Positions 12,653 through 12,844 of a stretch of DNA of 12,844 bases are shown here, piece after piece; position 1 is the first letter of the stretch, and each line of letters starts with the position of its first letter. The translations under genes were made by a program, and so were the position numbers. The notes under the pieces were generated by a model. It made no database searches and was not told the origin of the DNA. It was given only the letters and a program-made list of their open reading frames with translations. The stretch is taken from assembly GCA_014378965.1 (NCBI GenBank), contig JACMMR010000030.1:1-12844 (forward strand), in the 5' to 3' direction. The DNA comes from Candidatus Parcubacteria bacterium (GTDB lineage: Bacteria > Patescibacteriota > Minisyncoccia > Phycocordibacterales > CAIZLB01).

Positions 12653-12844
12653 ATGAACAAGGATATTTCCATATATAAAAAAATTCTTATTATTGGAGAA
12701 TCAGGACGAGGTAAAAGTGTTCTGGCACACAAATTATCAGAAAAACTTTCACTTCCCTTTTACTCAACAGATAATTTCTTTTGGAAAATTAAGTTTTCAG
12801 AACCAAACGATAAGGAAGAAAGTAAGATTAAAATAGGAAAAGTA
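12653..12844 (+). CDS. Partial P-loop kinase-like protein (adenylate/shikimate kinase-like fold)
   Basis: The first 64 codons are present; the gene runs off the right edge. A beta strand (KKILIIG) leads into a Walker A motif GESGRGKS (15-22). The helix VLAHKLSEKLSLPFYSTDNFFWK follows, the arrangement of small nucleoside-kinase-like proteins often annotated as topology modulation protein or AAA_17/AAA_18 ATPase, where Asp40 would be in the substrate region. The substrate cannot be told from this fragment. It starts 11 nt after the 402-residue gene with no Shine-Dalgarno, probably co-transcribed with it. Confidence 0.8.
   Translation, partial: MNKDISIYKKILIIGESGRGKSVLAHKLSEKLSLPFYSTDNFFWKIKFSEPNDKEESKIKIGKV

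Noticed and set aside
1..12844. CRISPR array
   Set aside because: No regularly spaced direct repeats with spacers of constant length were seen; the only notable direct repeat is a single pair 759 bp apart.

Overview
The window reads as a chromosomal segment of a low-GC bacterium with a reduced genome, most likely a Candidate Phyla Radiation (Patescibacteria, Parcubacteria-type) organism. This placement is inferred, not shown by a marker gene. It rests on compact gene packing, a UvrC that stops after the nuclease domain, a divergent protein resembling the parcubacterial D-Ala-D-Ala ligase family, and the near absence of Shine-Dalgarno sequences. Instead, -10 boxes sit only 6-10 nt before many start codons. 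UvrC ends at a TGA and nothing requires TGA to be read as an amino acid, so genetic code 11 fits.

Left and centre (about 1-10080), all on the minus strand. Read in transcription order these are rpsP (S16), a weak terminator, khpA (KH-domain RNA binder), a strong terminator, mreB, mreC, mrdA (PBP2), uvrC, a Ddl/ATP-grasp-like protein lacking the family's C-terminal catalytic motif, an unexplained stretch open in frame with frr, frr, rseP, a D-Ala-D-Ala carboxypeptidase, and the first 30 codons of a possible DUF3800-like gene. The theme is rod-shape and peptidoglycan synthesis and editing (MreB/MreC/PBP2/carboxypeptidase) mixed with translation (S16, KhpA, RRF), DNA repair (UvrC) and membrane proteolysis (RseP).

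Right (about 10081-12844), on the plus strand. A divergent promoter region separates rpsP from a 104-residue hypothetical gene. This is followed by tRNA-Glu(UUC), a 175-residue hypothetical gene, a GC-rich gap without a convincing gene, a 402-residue hypothetical gene, and the start of a P-loop kinase-like gene. This side looks accessory.

The most unusual features are four. (1) Start codons are repeatedly placed 6-10 nt after a -10 box, often TGN-extended, which implies leaderless mRNAs for both core and hypothetical genes. (2) The last 7 nt of tRNA-Glu plus the following 10 nt recur exactly 759 bp downstream. At the same offset in both copies there is a GTTCnGAAC palindrome, a -10 box and an ATGGAAAAA gene start, so two different hypothetical genes share one front end. 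(3) The Ddl-like protein appears to be a pseudoenzyme. (4) About 230 nt upstream of frr are open in frame with it and contain a possible frameshifted small gene.
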